A DNA stretch of 64,000 nt from RGIG3701 sp030530205 (GTDB lineage: Bacteria > Planctomycetota > Planctomycetia > Pirellulales > Thermoguttaceae): the NCBI GenBank assembly GCA_030530205.1, contig JAUMVK010000008.1:1-64000 (forward strand). The letters run 5' to 3'. Positions 16,681 to 24,048 of this stretch are shown here, in pieces (position 1 is the first letter of the stretch; every line of letters begins with the position of its first letter). A program made the translations under genes and the position numbers. The notes under the pieces are model-generated. The model was not told the DNA's origin and ran no database searches. It worked only from the letters and a program-made list of their open reading frames with translations.

Positions 16681-18807
16681 TTACTCTTCTTCAGGGACTT
16701 CTCCGCGCTCGATCATCACCGCTTTGCGGCTCAGTTTCACGCGGTCCTGTTCATCGATGTCGATCACTTTCACGTCCATGACATCACCGACCTGGCAAAC
16801 GTCCGAAACACGCTGAACGTAACCGCTCGAAAGCTCGCTGATGTGGCAAAGACCATCGCGGCCTGGCAAAATCTCAATGAACGCGCCAAAGTCCTTAATA
16901 CTCGTGACGCGCCCACGGTAGATCCGACCGATCTCGACCGTCGCGGTCAAAGCGTCCACCTGGTTCAGAGCGTCCTGCGCACTGTCAAGGTTAGAGCTGG
17001 AAATAATGACCGTTCCGTCTTCTTCGATATCGATCGTCGCACCCGTGGCGTCCTGGATCGCGCGGATGGTTTTTCCGCCGGGGCCAATGAGAAGGCCGAT
17101 CTTGTCCGGGTTGATGTGCGTACGGAGCAGACGCGGCGCCCACTCGGAAATGTCCGTACGCGGACGTGGGATCGAACGAAGCATCGTGCGCAAAATCTGA
17201 ATTCTTGCTTCTCGGCTTTGGGCCATCGTCGCGCGGATCATTTCATTCGTGATCCCGTCGATCTTGAGGTCAAGCTGAATGCCCGTGATGCCGTTTTGCG
17301 TACCGGCAATTTTGAAATCCATGTCGCCGTAATGGTCTTCATCACCGATGATGTCGGTCATGAGGGTCCACTTTTCGTTGCTTTCTTTCACGAGACCGAC
17401 CGAAATACCCGCCACCGGGTTCGTGATCGGAACGCCCGCGTCCATCAGACCGAGCGTTGCGCCGCAAACGGACGCCATCGAGCTGGAACCATTCGACTCC
17501 AGAATGTCCGAAATGACACGAATCGTGTACGGGAAATCTTCCTGAGCTGGAATGACGGGGTTCACGCTGCGTTCCGCCAGCGCACCATGACCAAGCTCGC
17601 GGCGGCCCGGGCTGCGGATCGGACGGCACTCACCAACCGAGTACGGCGGGAAGTTGTAGTCCAACATAAACTTTTTGCTGTATTCCTCAAACAGACCGTC
17701 CACACGCTGCTCGTCACGGGTCGTTCCGAGCGTCACTGTGATAAGCGCCTGCGTTTCGCCGCGCTGGAAAATAGCCGAGCCGTGAACACGCGGCAGAACT
17801 CCCGCCTTGCACATCAGCGGGCGGATCTCCTTCAAACCACGGCCATCAGGACGGCAGCCGCTGAGGATCTGATCACGAACGACCTGTTTTTCGAGCTGCT
17901 CCATCACGGCGTCCAGACGCGCCTGAAGAATGGCGCCTTCCGCTTCCGGATCCGGGATCATCTCGGCAGAAATTTTGGCTTTCAGAGCATTTACCGCTTC
18001 CGCACGGTCCAGCTTTCCAACGGTGTGTTTTGCCTCATAATACGCGTCATAATACTTTTCTTTCACGACATCGTACAGACCATCGTCTTCAACCGGCGGG
18101 TACTCTTTTTTGACCGGATTGACCGCTGCGATGAACTCGCGCTGAAGAGCGACGATTTCACGGATGCAGTCGTGAGCGGCCTCGATCGCCTGAGCCATAA
18201 GTTCCTCCGGCATTTCGTCGGCGAAACCCTCGATCATCAGAATGGAATCTTCATTTCCGGAAACGACCAGATCGAGATCACTCTCGCATAACTCATCCTG
18301 AGACGGGAAAGGAATCAGACGGCCTTCGACACAGGCAAGACGAACAGAAGCAATAGGACCAAGGAAAGGAAGAGGAGAAATCGAAAGAGCAGCACTCGCG
18401 CCATTCATCGCCAGCATATCACCGTCGTGTTGACGGTCACTTGCCAGAACTGTCGCGAAGACCATCACTTCATCTTTGAACCAGCTCGGGAAGAGCGGAC
18501 GGATCGGACGGTCAATCAGGCGGGCGGTCAGGGTTTCTTTCAGGTTGGGACGACCTTCACGCTTCACAAACCCGCCCGGGAATTTTCCGGCAGCTGCAAC
18601 GCGTTCCCGATAATCACACGTTAGTGGGAAGAAATCCTGACCGGCGACGGCATCCCCTGTCGTGCAAGCTACCAGGACGATCGTATCACCGTACCCCACG
18701 AGGCAGCTTCCGGCGGCCTGCTTGGCCAATTCGCCCGTTTCAAACCAGAGCGTTTCTTTCCCAATCTTCTTTTCAACACGAATTTTTTTAGATTCGACTT
18801 CCGACAT
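16681..18807 (-). CDS. pnp: Polyribonucleotide nucleotidyltransferase (PNPase)
   Basis: A 708-residue phosphorolytic 3'-5' exoribonuclease. Two RNase PH domains (for example GYGDTIVLVACTTGD and FPGGFVKREGRPN in the first; GSAIFQRGETQALITVTLGT, GHGALAERS and TDIIGDEDHYGDMDFK in the second) are followed by a KH domain (LIGPGGKTIRAIQDATGATI) and an S1 domain (YRGRVTSIKDFGAFIEILPG). I chose the ATG at 18807, with AGGAT about nine bases upstream, over an ATG at 18843. The gene follows rpsO, the classical rpsO-pnp order, but with an unusually long spacer. Confidence 0.96.
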   Translation of the reverse strand: MSEVESKKIRVEKKIGKETLWFETGELAKQAAGSCLVGYGDTIVLVACTTGDAVAGQDFFPLTCDYRERVAAAGKFPGGFVKREGRPNLKETLTARLIDRPIRPLFPSWFKDEVMVFATVLASDRQHDGDMLAMNGASAALSISPLPFLGPIASVRLACVEGRLIPFPSQDELCESDLDLVVSGNEDSILMIEGFADEMPEELMAQAIEAAHDCIREIVALQREFIAAVNPVKKEYPPVEDDGLYDVVKEKYYDAYYEAKHTVGKLDRAEAVNALKAKISAEMIPDPEAEGAILQARLDAVMEQLEKQVVRDQILSGCRPDGRGLKEIRPLMCKAGVLPRVHGSAIFQRGETQALITVTLGTTRDEQRVDGLFEEYSKKFMLDYNFPPYSVGECRPIRSPGRRELGHGALAERSVNPVIPAQEDFPYTIRVISDILESNGSSSMASVCGATLGLMDAGVPITNPVAGISVGLVKESNEKWTLMTDIIGDEDHYGDMDFKIAGTQNGITGIQLDLKIDGITNEMIRATMAQSREARIQILRTMLRSIPRPRTDISEWAPRLLRTHINPDKIGLLIGPGGKTIRAIQDATGATIDIEEDGTVIISSSNLDSAQDALNQVDALTATVEIGRIYRGRVTSIKDFGAFIEILPGRDGLCHISELSSGYVQRVSDVCQVGDVMDVKVIDIDEQDRVKLSRKAVMIERGEVPEEE

Positions 18808-19280
18808 TTCTGAATTATCCTTTTCACTCAATGGGCCATTCACAGCTCTTCAATTTCCTGCGAGAATTTGACTAACAGAAATGACACACAAAAAAACACT
18901 GCCTGCTTTGAATACTCACTACACCTGCAAATCCGCCAACTAACGACTTTCTCACCGACCAATGACGATTCCCAAAGCAGACACTCTCGTAACTCACTCA
19001 AGATTTCGAAGAACACCCGGCACTTTGCAACACAAAGAACTTTGGGCAATTCCTGAAAATCTCAAATGTAACAAGCCTAACGAAAAATCCAGAATCATTA
19101 CCCAAGAAAAGAAAAATAAGAGACGAACCTCTGGCACGTTTCCGGCTTTCATCCCGAATACTGATTCTGTACCACACACTTCCCGCGCGAATCTGAGGAA
19201 TCAAAGCGCTAAAATCAAGGAGACTCAACTGCCGATCCACTCAGCAGCCGAGTCTGATTTCACACGGGAACACAAATGTT
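18808..19280. other. Long rpsO-pnp spacer, no gene seen
   Basis: A 473-bp AT-richer stretch between rpsO and pnp. Open frames on both strands (e.g. 18962-19306 plus, 18998-19240 minus) have no recognisable domains, ribosome-binding sites or plausible codon use. In enterobacteria the rpsO-pnp spacer holds an RNase III-cleaved hairpin that lets PNPase control its own mRNA. I could not identify an equivalent long perfect hairpin here. Confidence 0.5.
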
Positions 19281-19550
19281 TTACTTACGAATGTTCAGCT
19301 TCTTGATGATGTCCAGGTAACGCTGTGGGTCAACACGCTTGAGGTAGTCGAGCAGACCACGGCGCTGGCTAACGAGGCGAAGAAGACCACGGCGGCATGA
19401 ATAATCTTTGCTGTGGGACTGCATGTGCACGGTCAAAGAATTAATGCGAGCCGTAAGAAGGGCAATTTGTACCTCCGAGCTTCCTGTATCGTTGGCACTG
19501 CGTTTAAAGTTCTGAATCGTTTCCTGTTTGATTTCTTTCGTGATTGACAT
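19281..19550 (-). CDS. rpsO: 30S ribosomal protein S15
   Basis: An 89-residue protein, the exact family length. It has the S15 signatures TGSSEVQIALLTARINSLTVHMQSH, then DYSCRRGLLRLVSQRRGLLDYL. It binds 16S rRNA in the platform of the small subunit and nucleates its assembly. The ATG at 19550 follows AAAAAGGATCAG. A good extended -10 promoter lies about 100 bp upstream. In other bacteria S15 represses its own translation through the 5' leader. Whether this leader does so cannot be told by eye. Confidence 0.97.
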   Translation of the reverse strand: MSITKEIKQETIQNFKRSANDTGSSEVQIALLTARINSLTVHMQSHSKDYSCRRGLLRLVSQRRGLLDYLKRVDPQRYLDIIKKLNIRK

Positions 19551-19889
19551 CTGATCCTTTTTCCTTGTTTTGCACGGAAGGTTTTACGCCGCCGTGAAAT
19601 AAATGAACAGTTACAACATCCAATTTGTAGCCCTACTACAAAAAGGTATGGGTATTATAGCACACAAGCGCGTTTTGGGAAGGGGGGGAGACGAATCTTT
19701 TAAGGAATATTTGGTTTTTTTCTCATTTTTGGAAACTTTTTTTCATCTTTAAGGGTGAAAAATGAAAAAATCTTTTCCCCTCCCCTTTTATTAATCGCAG
19801 CAATCGCCTATAATCAAAAAAATCAGGAGCGAATAAATCACCTCGAAACTCCTGGTTTCGTTTCACTTTCCTTTTCAATGGAGATTCCC
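19551..19889. other. Divergent control region between rpsO and the lipoprotein gene
   Basis: 339 bp with no gene. It holds the extended -10 promoter for rpsO (19654-19662) and, on the plus strand, a perfect TATAAT at 19809-19814 with a poor -35. The latter could serve the lipoprotein gene starting at 19890. The frame open from 19755 is an untranslated extension of that gene. Confidence 0.5.
19654..19662 (-). promoter_or_regulatory. Extended -10 promoter for rpsO
   Basis: On the minus strand TGCTATAAT is a perfect TGnTATAAT element, with TATAAT at 19659-19654. The -35 region is poor (CTTCCC at 17 bp), as is common with extended -10 promoters. The predicted leader is about 97 nt. Confidence 0.6.
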
Positions 19890-20204
19890 ATGAACCGTAG
19901 AACATTTATTTCAATCTCTGCTGTATCCCTTTTCTCTGGGCTTCTTTCCGGCTGCGGCAAAAAAAAGTACCAGCCCAAACCCCCGGTTGAAACCCTTGAA
20001 GAAGCCATCAAAGAGAGGGAAGAGTACATCAAGGAAGCCGAAAAAATCTATAAGGAACAGCTCGCAGAGGCCAAAAAGCATAACGACAAAGAACGTGTCG
20101 CGTATCTGAAAGCCACCAATGAGGACCGGCTCAAGAACGAAAAGAAAATGCTTGAATTGGAAAAGAAAGAACTGGAAAAAGAGCGCAAAAAGGCCGGAAA
20201 ATAA
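19890..20204 (+). CDS. Small predicted lipoprotein with charged coiled coil
   Basis: A 104-residue protein. MNRRTFISISAVSLFSGLLSGC is a lipoprotein signal peptide with a lipobox at Cys22. The NRRTF start also fits a Tat signal. The mature part is almost entirely charged helix (EEAIKEREEYIKEAEKIYKE and EKKMLELEKKELEKERKK), predicted to form a coiled coil. I chose the second ATG (19890), which has GGAG six bases upstream, over ATG 19878. No family is recognised. It is probably an envelope spacer or scaffold protein. Confidence 0.7.
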   Translation: MNRRTFISISAVSLFSGLLSGCGKKKYQPKPPVETLEEAIKEREEYIKEAEKIYKEQLAEAKKHNDKERVAYLKATNEDRLKNEKKMLELEKKELEKERKKAGK

Positions 20205-20294
20205 AAAACAATCAAAATTCAAAAAGGTTTTAAGGAGAGGGGGGAATATAAAACATCGAAATGCCCCTCTGACTTTTATTTTGTCGATAATCCC

Positions 20295-21566
20295 ATGAGA
20301 AAAATCTTTCCTTTCACGTTCGTGTTCCAGTTCCTGCTGGCCACGGTTTTACTTGCCGCCAATTACAGTTTTTATGGAGAGACCGACAAAAATCCTCTTG
20401 AATACCAGCCGGGCGAGGAAATGACGTTCAAAATCCAGGCGCTCCTTGACGGCAAACCCGTTGACGGCGTAAAATTCACCTGGCGCCGGACCGGCGACGA
20501 TGGGATCACCGAGTCGGGCGAAACCGTTTCCAACGCCTCGGAGCCGTTCCTCATCAAGACGTCGCTCAAGGTCCCCGGGTTCGTGTACGTTTTTTGTCAG
20601 GCGATCGGTGAAGACGGCAAGCCGCTCAAACGCGAACCGGAGCCACAGTACTGCAAAAACGTCGAGTTTTACGGCGGCGCGGGCGTATTGATGGACGAGA
20701 TCAAAAGCGCACCGGAGCCGGAAGGTTTTGACGCCTACTGGGACGGTCAGAAAGCGCGCCTGGAGGAAGTGCCCGTCGAGGCGCTCGAAATGGTCCCGGT
20801 CGAAAGCGGCGACCCGAATGTACTCTGCTGGGACGTGAAGATCCGGTGCATCGGGAAGCCCGCCTCCGGCTACTTGTGTATGCCCAAAGACGCGAAGGAA
20901 AAGTCGCTCCCGGCGGAAGTTTCTTTCCACGGGTACGGCTGCAACAGCGCGAACAAGCCGGTCGGATTCGGCAAAAAAGGAATCGCCCTGAACATTAATA
21001 TTCACGGGATCCTGAACGGCCAACCGCAGGAGTATTACACCAGCCTCTTCCAGGGCGAGCTGCGCGGGTTCGGCTTCAACAAAGAGGAAAACCAGAAAAC
21101 CGAAACGAGCTACCTGAACGGGATCATTCTCCGCGCGCTGCGGGCCGTTCAGTTCGTCAAGACTCTTCCCGAGTGGGACGGCAAAAACCTGAAAGTCACG
21201 GGCGGAAGCGGCGGCGCGTTCCAGAGTCTGAGCGTCGCGGGCCTCGACCACGATGTGACCGAGTGTTACGCGAATGTGGCGTGGTGCCTCGACCTTTCCG
21301 GCCCGACCAAAATGAACCGCCTCACCGGCTGGCGGCCGGAATGGACCGAAGCGCTGGAATTTCTCGATCCGGCCAACCACGCAAAGCGGATCCAGTGCCC
21401 CGTGACGATGGACGCGGGCCTGGGAGATTACGTCTGCCCGCCGTCGGGTCAGGTGGTCGTTTTCAATAATCTGAACGTTCCAAAGAAACTGACGTTCCAT
21501 CAGGGCAATACGCACGGCTACGGAATGCCTAACGGAAAATCGTACACGATGGAAGGCGGTAAATGA
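20295..21566 (+). CDS. Secreted acetylxylan-esterase-like alpha/beta hydrolase (AXE1/CE7 type)
   Basis: A 423-residue protein with a signal peptide (about 1-21), an N-terminal immunoglobulin-like domain (about 25-125) and an AXE1-type hydrolase domain. The catalytic triad is visible: Ser305 in TGGSGGAFQS (a variant of the usual GGSQGG), Asp378 in DAGLGDYVCPPSG, and His407 in GNTHGYG. SFHGYGCNSANKP forms the oxyanion region. Members remove acetyl groups from xylan, cephalosporin C or other esters. The last four codons and the TGA lie inside a family-B repeat, so the natural C-terminus may have been replaced. It converges on the flavoprotein gene, whose stop lies in the same repeat. Confidence 0.85.
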   Translation: MRKIFPFTFVFQFLLATVLLAANYSFYGETDKNPLEYQPGEEMTFKIQALLDGKPVDGVKFTWRRTGDDGITESGETVSNASEPFLIKTSLKVPGFVYVFCQAIGEDGKPLKREPEPQYCKNVEFYGGAGVLMDEIKSAPEPEGFDAYWDGQKARLEEVPVEALEMVPVESGDPNVLCWDVKIRCIGKPASGYLCMPKDAKEKSLPAEVSFHGYGCNSANKPVGFGKKGIALNINIHGILNGQPQEYYTSLFQGELRGFGFNKEENQKTETSYLNGIILRALRAVQFVKTLPEWDGKNLKVTGGSGGAFQSLSVAGLDHDVTECYANVAWCLDLSGPTKMNRLTGWRPEWTEALEFLDPANHAKRIQCPVTMDAGLGDYVCPPSGQVVVFNNLNVPKKLTFHQGNTHGYGMPNGKSYTMEGGK

Positions 21567-21588
21567 AGCGCGAAGCGCGGAATTACGC
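21555..21588. repeat. Single family-B repeat unit shared by two convergent gene ends
   Basis: GGCGGTAAATGAAGCGCG...GGAATTACGC contains the TGA of the esterase gene (21564-21566) and, on the other strand, the TAA of the flavoprotein gene (21583-21585). The clusters at 10115-10320 and 16532-16662 are built from the same unit. Confidence 0.8.
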
Positions 21589-22902
21589 ACCGGTCTGACT
21601 CGCTCCGGTCTGAATTGCTCCGACGCTTTGCCCCGCCAGAAGCCCGGACGAAAACGCGAACTGGAGGTTAAACCCGCCCGTGTCGCCGTCCACGTCGAGC
21701 ACTTCCCCAGCGAAATAAAGCCCCGGCACCAGTCGGGATTCCATCGTCTGGCGGTTCACCTGCTCCAGCGCGATTCCGCCGGCCGTCACCATCGCCTCGC
21801 GGAAGCCGCCGAGGTTTTGAATCACGAGCGCAAAATCCTTCAAAAGTTTCAGGAGGGTTTTGCGCGTTTTTTTGGTCACTTCCCACGCTTTCATTTCCGT
21901 CGAAAGACCTGCCGTCCGGAGTAGTTCCGTCACGAAACGATCCGGAAGCCAAAATTCCGTGCGGATCAGATTTCCAACCTCTTTCTGCGGGTTTTCCTGA
22001 AAAAGCTCATTGAGCCGCGCGTCCTCCAGCCCCTCGGCGAGCGTCAGATGAAGTTCATCCCCAGGAAGAAAATCCCGGCTGAAGTCCAGAATTCCCGGGC
22101 CGGAAAGACCATGGTGGGTGAAAAGCACGTCGCCACGGCGCTCCGCGAGTTTTTTCCCGGACCGCCAAAGCGTCACGAGCATTTCCGGAAGCGCGATCCC
22201 GGCGCAGGACGCGAACGCGTACGCCTTCACCGTCACGGGCGTGAGTGCCGGGCGCAGCTCGACAAACGGAAGATTGAAAAGCCGGGCTAAAATCTGACCG
22301 TCGCCCGTGGAACCCGTCGCGGGAAACGATTTTCCACCGACCGCGCAGACGAGTTTTTCGGCCTGAAACGCCCGGCCCGAGCGCGTTTTCGCCTCAAAAA
22401 TCGACGTTTCTCCGTTTCGGCTCAAAGCCGTGACTTCTTCGCCGCAGAGGATCCGAACGCCGGCGTCTTCGCAAGCCTCCAGCAGGACCCGCAGCACATC
22501 GCGCGAATTCTCGGAACGAGGGAAAATCTTCCCGTCATTCAGCTCAACACACGGCAAACCCCGGGACGCCAGAAACGCCACCAGATTTTGATTCGTGAAG
22601 TTCATCAGCGCCGGCTTCACGAAACGGGCCTTGCGTACATCCTGGCCATAATGAGTAAAAAAATCGTCGATCGGGCCGGCGTGCGTGACATTGCACCGGC
22701 CGCTTCCCGCAATGAGGAGCTTCCGGCCCGGCTTCGGTATTTTCTCGATCAGAAAGATTTTCTTCCGGTTTTTCTTTAAATCGAAATTCGACGCAGAAAG
22801 CCCCGCCGCGCCGAGCGCCGCCATAAGTCCCGCCGGTCCCGCGCCCAGAATCAGGACGTCCGCCCGTTCTTCCCGGCCCGAGGATTTCACAGAATTTTCC
22901 AC
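21583..22902 (-). CDS. BaiN/HI0933-like NAD(P)/FAD-dependent oxidoreductase
   Basis: A 439-residue flavoprotein. It has the N-terminal FAD-binding motif ADVLILGAGPAGLMAALGAAGL, the family motif GRKLLIAGSGRCNVTHA, the middle CAVGGKSFPATGSTGDG and the C-terminal PGLYFAGEVLDVDGDTGGFN FAD signature, so the fold is complete. Related proteins include BaiN, implicated in bile-acid transformation, and many uncharacterised flavoproteins, so the substrate is open. The C-terminus ends with a small duplication (QTGASQTGA) encoded at a family-B repeat that also provides the stop. The start overlaps the activase gene by 16 bp. Confidence 0.85.
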   Translation of the reverse strand: MENSVKSSGREERADVLILGAGPAGLMAALGAAGLSASNFDLKKNRKKIFLIEKIPKPGRKLLIAGSGRCNVTHAGPIDDFFTHYGQDVRKARFVKPALMNFTNQNLVAFLASRGLPCVELNDGKIFPRSENSRDVLRVLLEACEDAGVRILCGEEVTALSRNGETSIFEAKTRSGRAFQAEKLVCAVGGKSFPATGSTGDGQILARLFNLPFVELRPALTPVTVKAYAFASCAGIALPEMLVTLWRSGKKLAERRGDVLFTHHGLSGPGILDFSRDFLPGDELHLTLAEGLEDARLNELFQENPQKEVGNLIRTEFWLPDRFVTELLRTAGLSTEMKAWEVTKKTRKTLLKLLKDFALVIQNLGGFREAMVTAGGIALEQVNRQTMESRLVPGLYFAGEVLDVDGDTGGFNLQFAFSSGLLAGQSVGAIQTGASQTGA

Positions 22903-23726
22903 GGAATCCCCCTTTCCTCGAACGGGGCGGTGAAGATTTCGTGCGTCCGCTCCTCCGGAAATTCAGGTTTGTACTCGAGGCCGACCAGATGGTACTTCGC
23001 GCCGGCGGTCAGATGGTACGGCAAAATCTCGACCCGCTGAAGTGTCGGGATCCCCCCGGCGAGTTCCGCGAATCGGGTCATGCACTCGAGCGAGTCGTTC
23101 ACCTCCGGGATCAGCGGGATCCGGAAGACGAACGGTTTCCCGGACGCTTTGAGCTGATCGACGTTTCGCAGGACCAGCGCCAGATCCCCGCCGCAGTAGT
23201 GCCGGAAGCCCTCGGACGTCGGGTGCTTGAGGTCCTGAAAGACGAAGTCACAGAATTCCAGCCCAAGCCGATAAAACTCGGGGCTGACGGCGCCGGAGGT
23301 TTCCACCGCGGTCTGAACGCCATTTTCGTGGAGTTTGCGCATCACCTCCCGCACAAACGGAGCCTGAGCGAGCGGCTCGCCTCCCGAAAAAGTCACTCCG
23401 CCGCCGCTCATGGCGTAAACGTCGGCCTGCCGCAGGAGTTTGGCCGCCAGTTCGTCCGAATCCATCCGAAAGCCGCACAAACGTTTCGCGCCCGTGGGGC
23501 AGAAACTCTCCGGCAAAGCGTCCGGCGCGTGCTCTTTGAGGCAGTTTCCGCAGTGCCGGCACTTCTGCGCGTTGAACAAAATTTGAGGCTCGAACGCGAT
23601 CCCCTCCGGATTGTGGCACCAGGCGCAGCGCAGCGGGCAGCCTTTCAGAAAGACCGTCGTGCGAATGCCCGCTCCGTCAAAAATGGAGAATTCGCGGATC
23701 TCGAAAATGGTGGCTGAAAGCGGCAT
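22887..23726 (-). CDS. Glycyl-radical-enzyme activase (radical SAM, PFL-activase-like)
   Basis: A 279-residue radical-SAM protein. The cluster motif CPLRCAWC gives Cys30, Cys34 and Cys37. The SAM-binding stretch is MSGGGVTFSGGEPL. An inserted ferredoxin-like segment carries Cys56, Cys59, Cys62 and Cys76 (CRHCGNC and CPTGA), enough for one extra 4Fe-4S cluster, whereas many activases carry two. FSIFDGAGIRTTVFLKG at the N-terminus is typical of activases that install a glycyl radical on anaerobic enzymes. The matching glycyl-radical enzyme is not in the window. It overlaps the BaiN-like gene by 16 bp. Its presence implies anaerobic metabolism. Confidence 0.9.
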   Translation of the reverse strand: MPLSATIFEIREFSIFDGAGIRTTVFLKGCPLRCAWCHNPEGIAFEPQILFNAQKCRHCGNCLKEHAPDALPESFCPTGAKRLCGFRMDSDELAAKLLRQADVYAMSGGGVTFSGGEPLAQAPFVREVMRKLHENGVQTAVETSGAVSPEFYRLGLEFCDFVFQDLKHPTSEGFRHYCGGDLALVLRNVDQLKASGKPFVFRIPLIPEVNDSLECMTRFAELAGGIPTLQRVEILPYHLTAGAKYHLVGLEYKPEFPEERTHEIFTAPFEERGIPWKIL

Positions 23727-23841
23727 GAGGGATTTTGGGGATTCAAGGACTCAATGATTCAAAAAAGCCGGACTCGAAAATTTTAAGGAAGCTTCAAACC
23801 TCACATTCTAAACTCTAAATCCATTTCACTTTAAGCTTTTT

Positions 23842-23977
23842 ATTTAAACACGGATTTACACGGATTCCGGGGATTAAATGGATTTCTTTTTTTGAATTAA
23901 AATGGAGAAAATTCACGTGTACCCCCTTTAAATAATCTGCGGAAATCCTTTTAATCCGTGGAAATCCGTGTTTAAAT
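23842..23977. repeat. Inverted repeat, family A, copy 2
   Basis: The left arm (23842-23866) and right arm (23953-23977) are 25-bp reverse complements with one mismatch (ATTTAAACACGG start). The spacer is 86 bp and AT-rich with GGATT/AATCC words. The repeat fills much of the 322-bp gap between EF-G and the activase (23727-24048). No gene was seen in the rest of that gap. Confidence 0.85.
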
Positions 23978-24048
23978 TAAGGTTTGAACCAGACGGTACT
24001 CTCACTCCGGAAAATGGGTTCTGGTTTTGGAAACTTCCTTTTAGTTTT

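Noticed and set aside
18962..19306. 114-codon plus-strand frame in the rpsO-pnp spacer, overlapping rpsO
   Set aside because: No site, no homology recognisable by eye, composition like intergenic DNA, and it runs antisense into rpsO.
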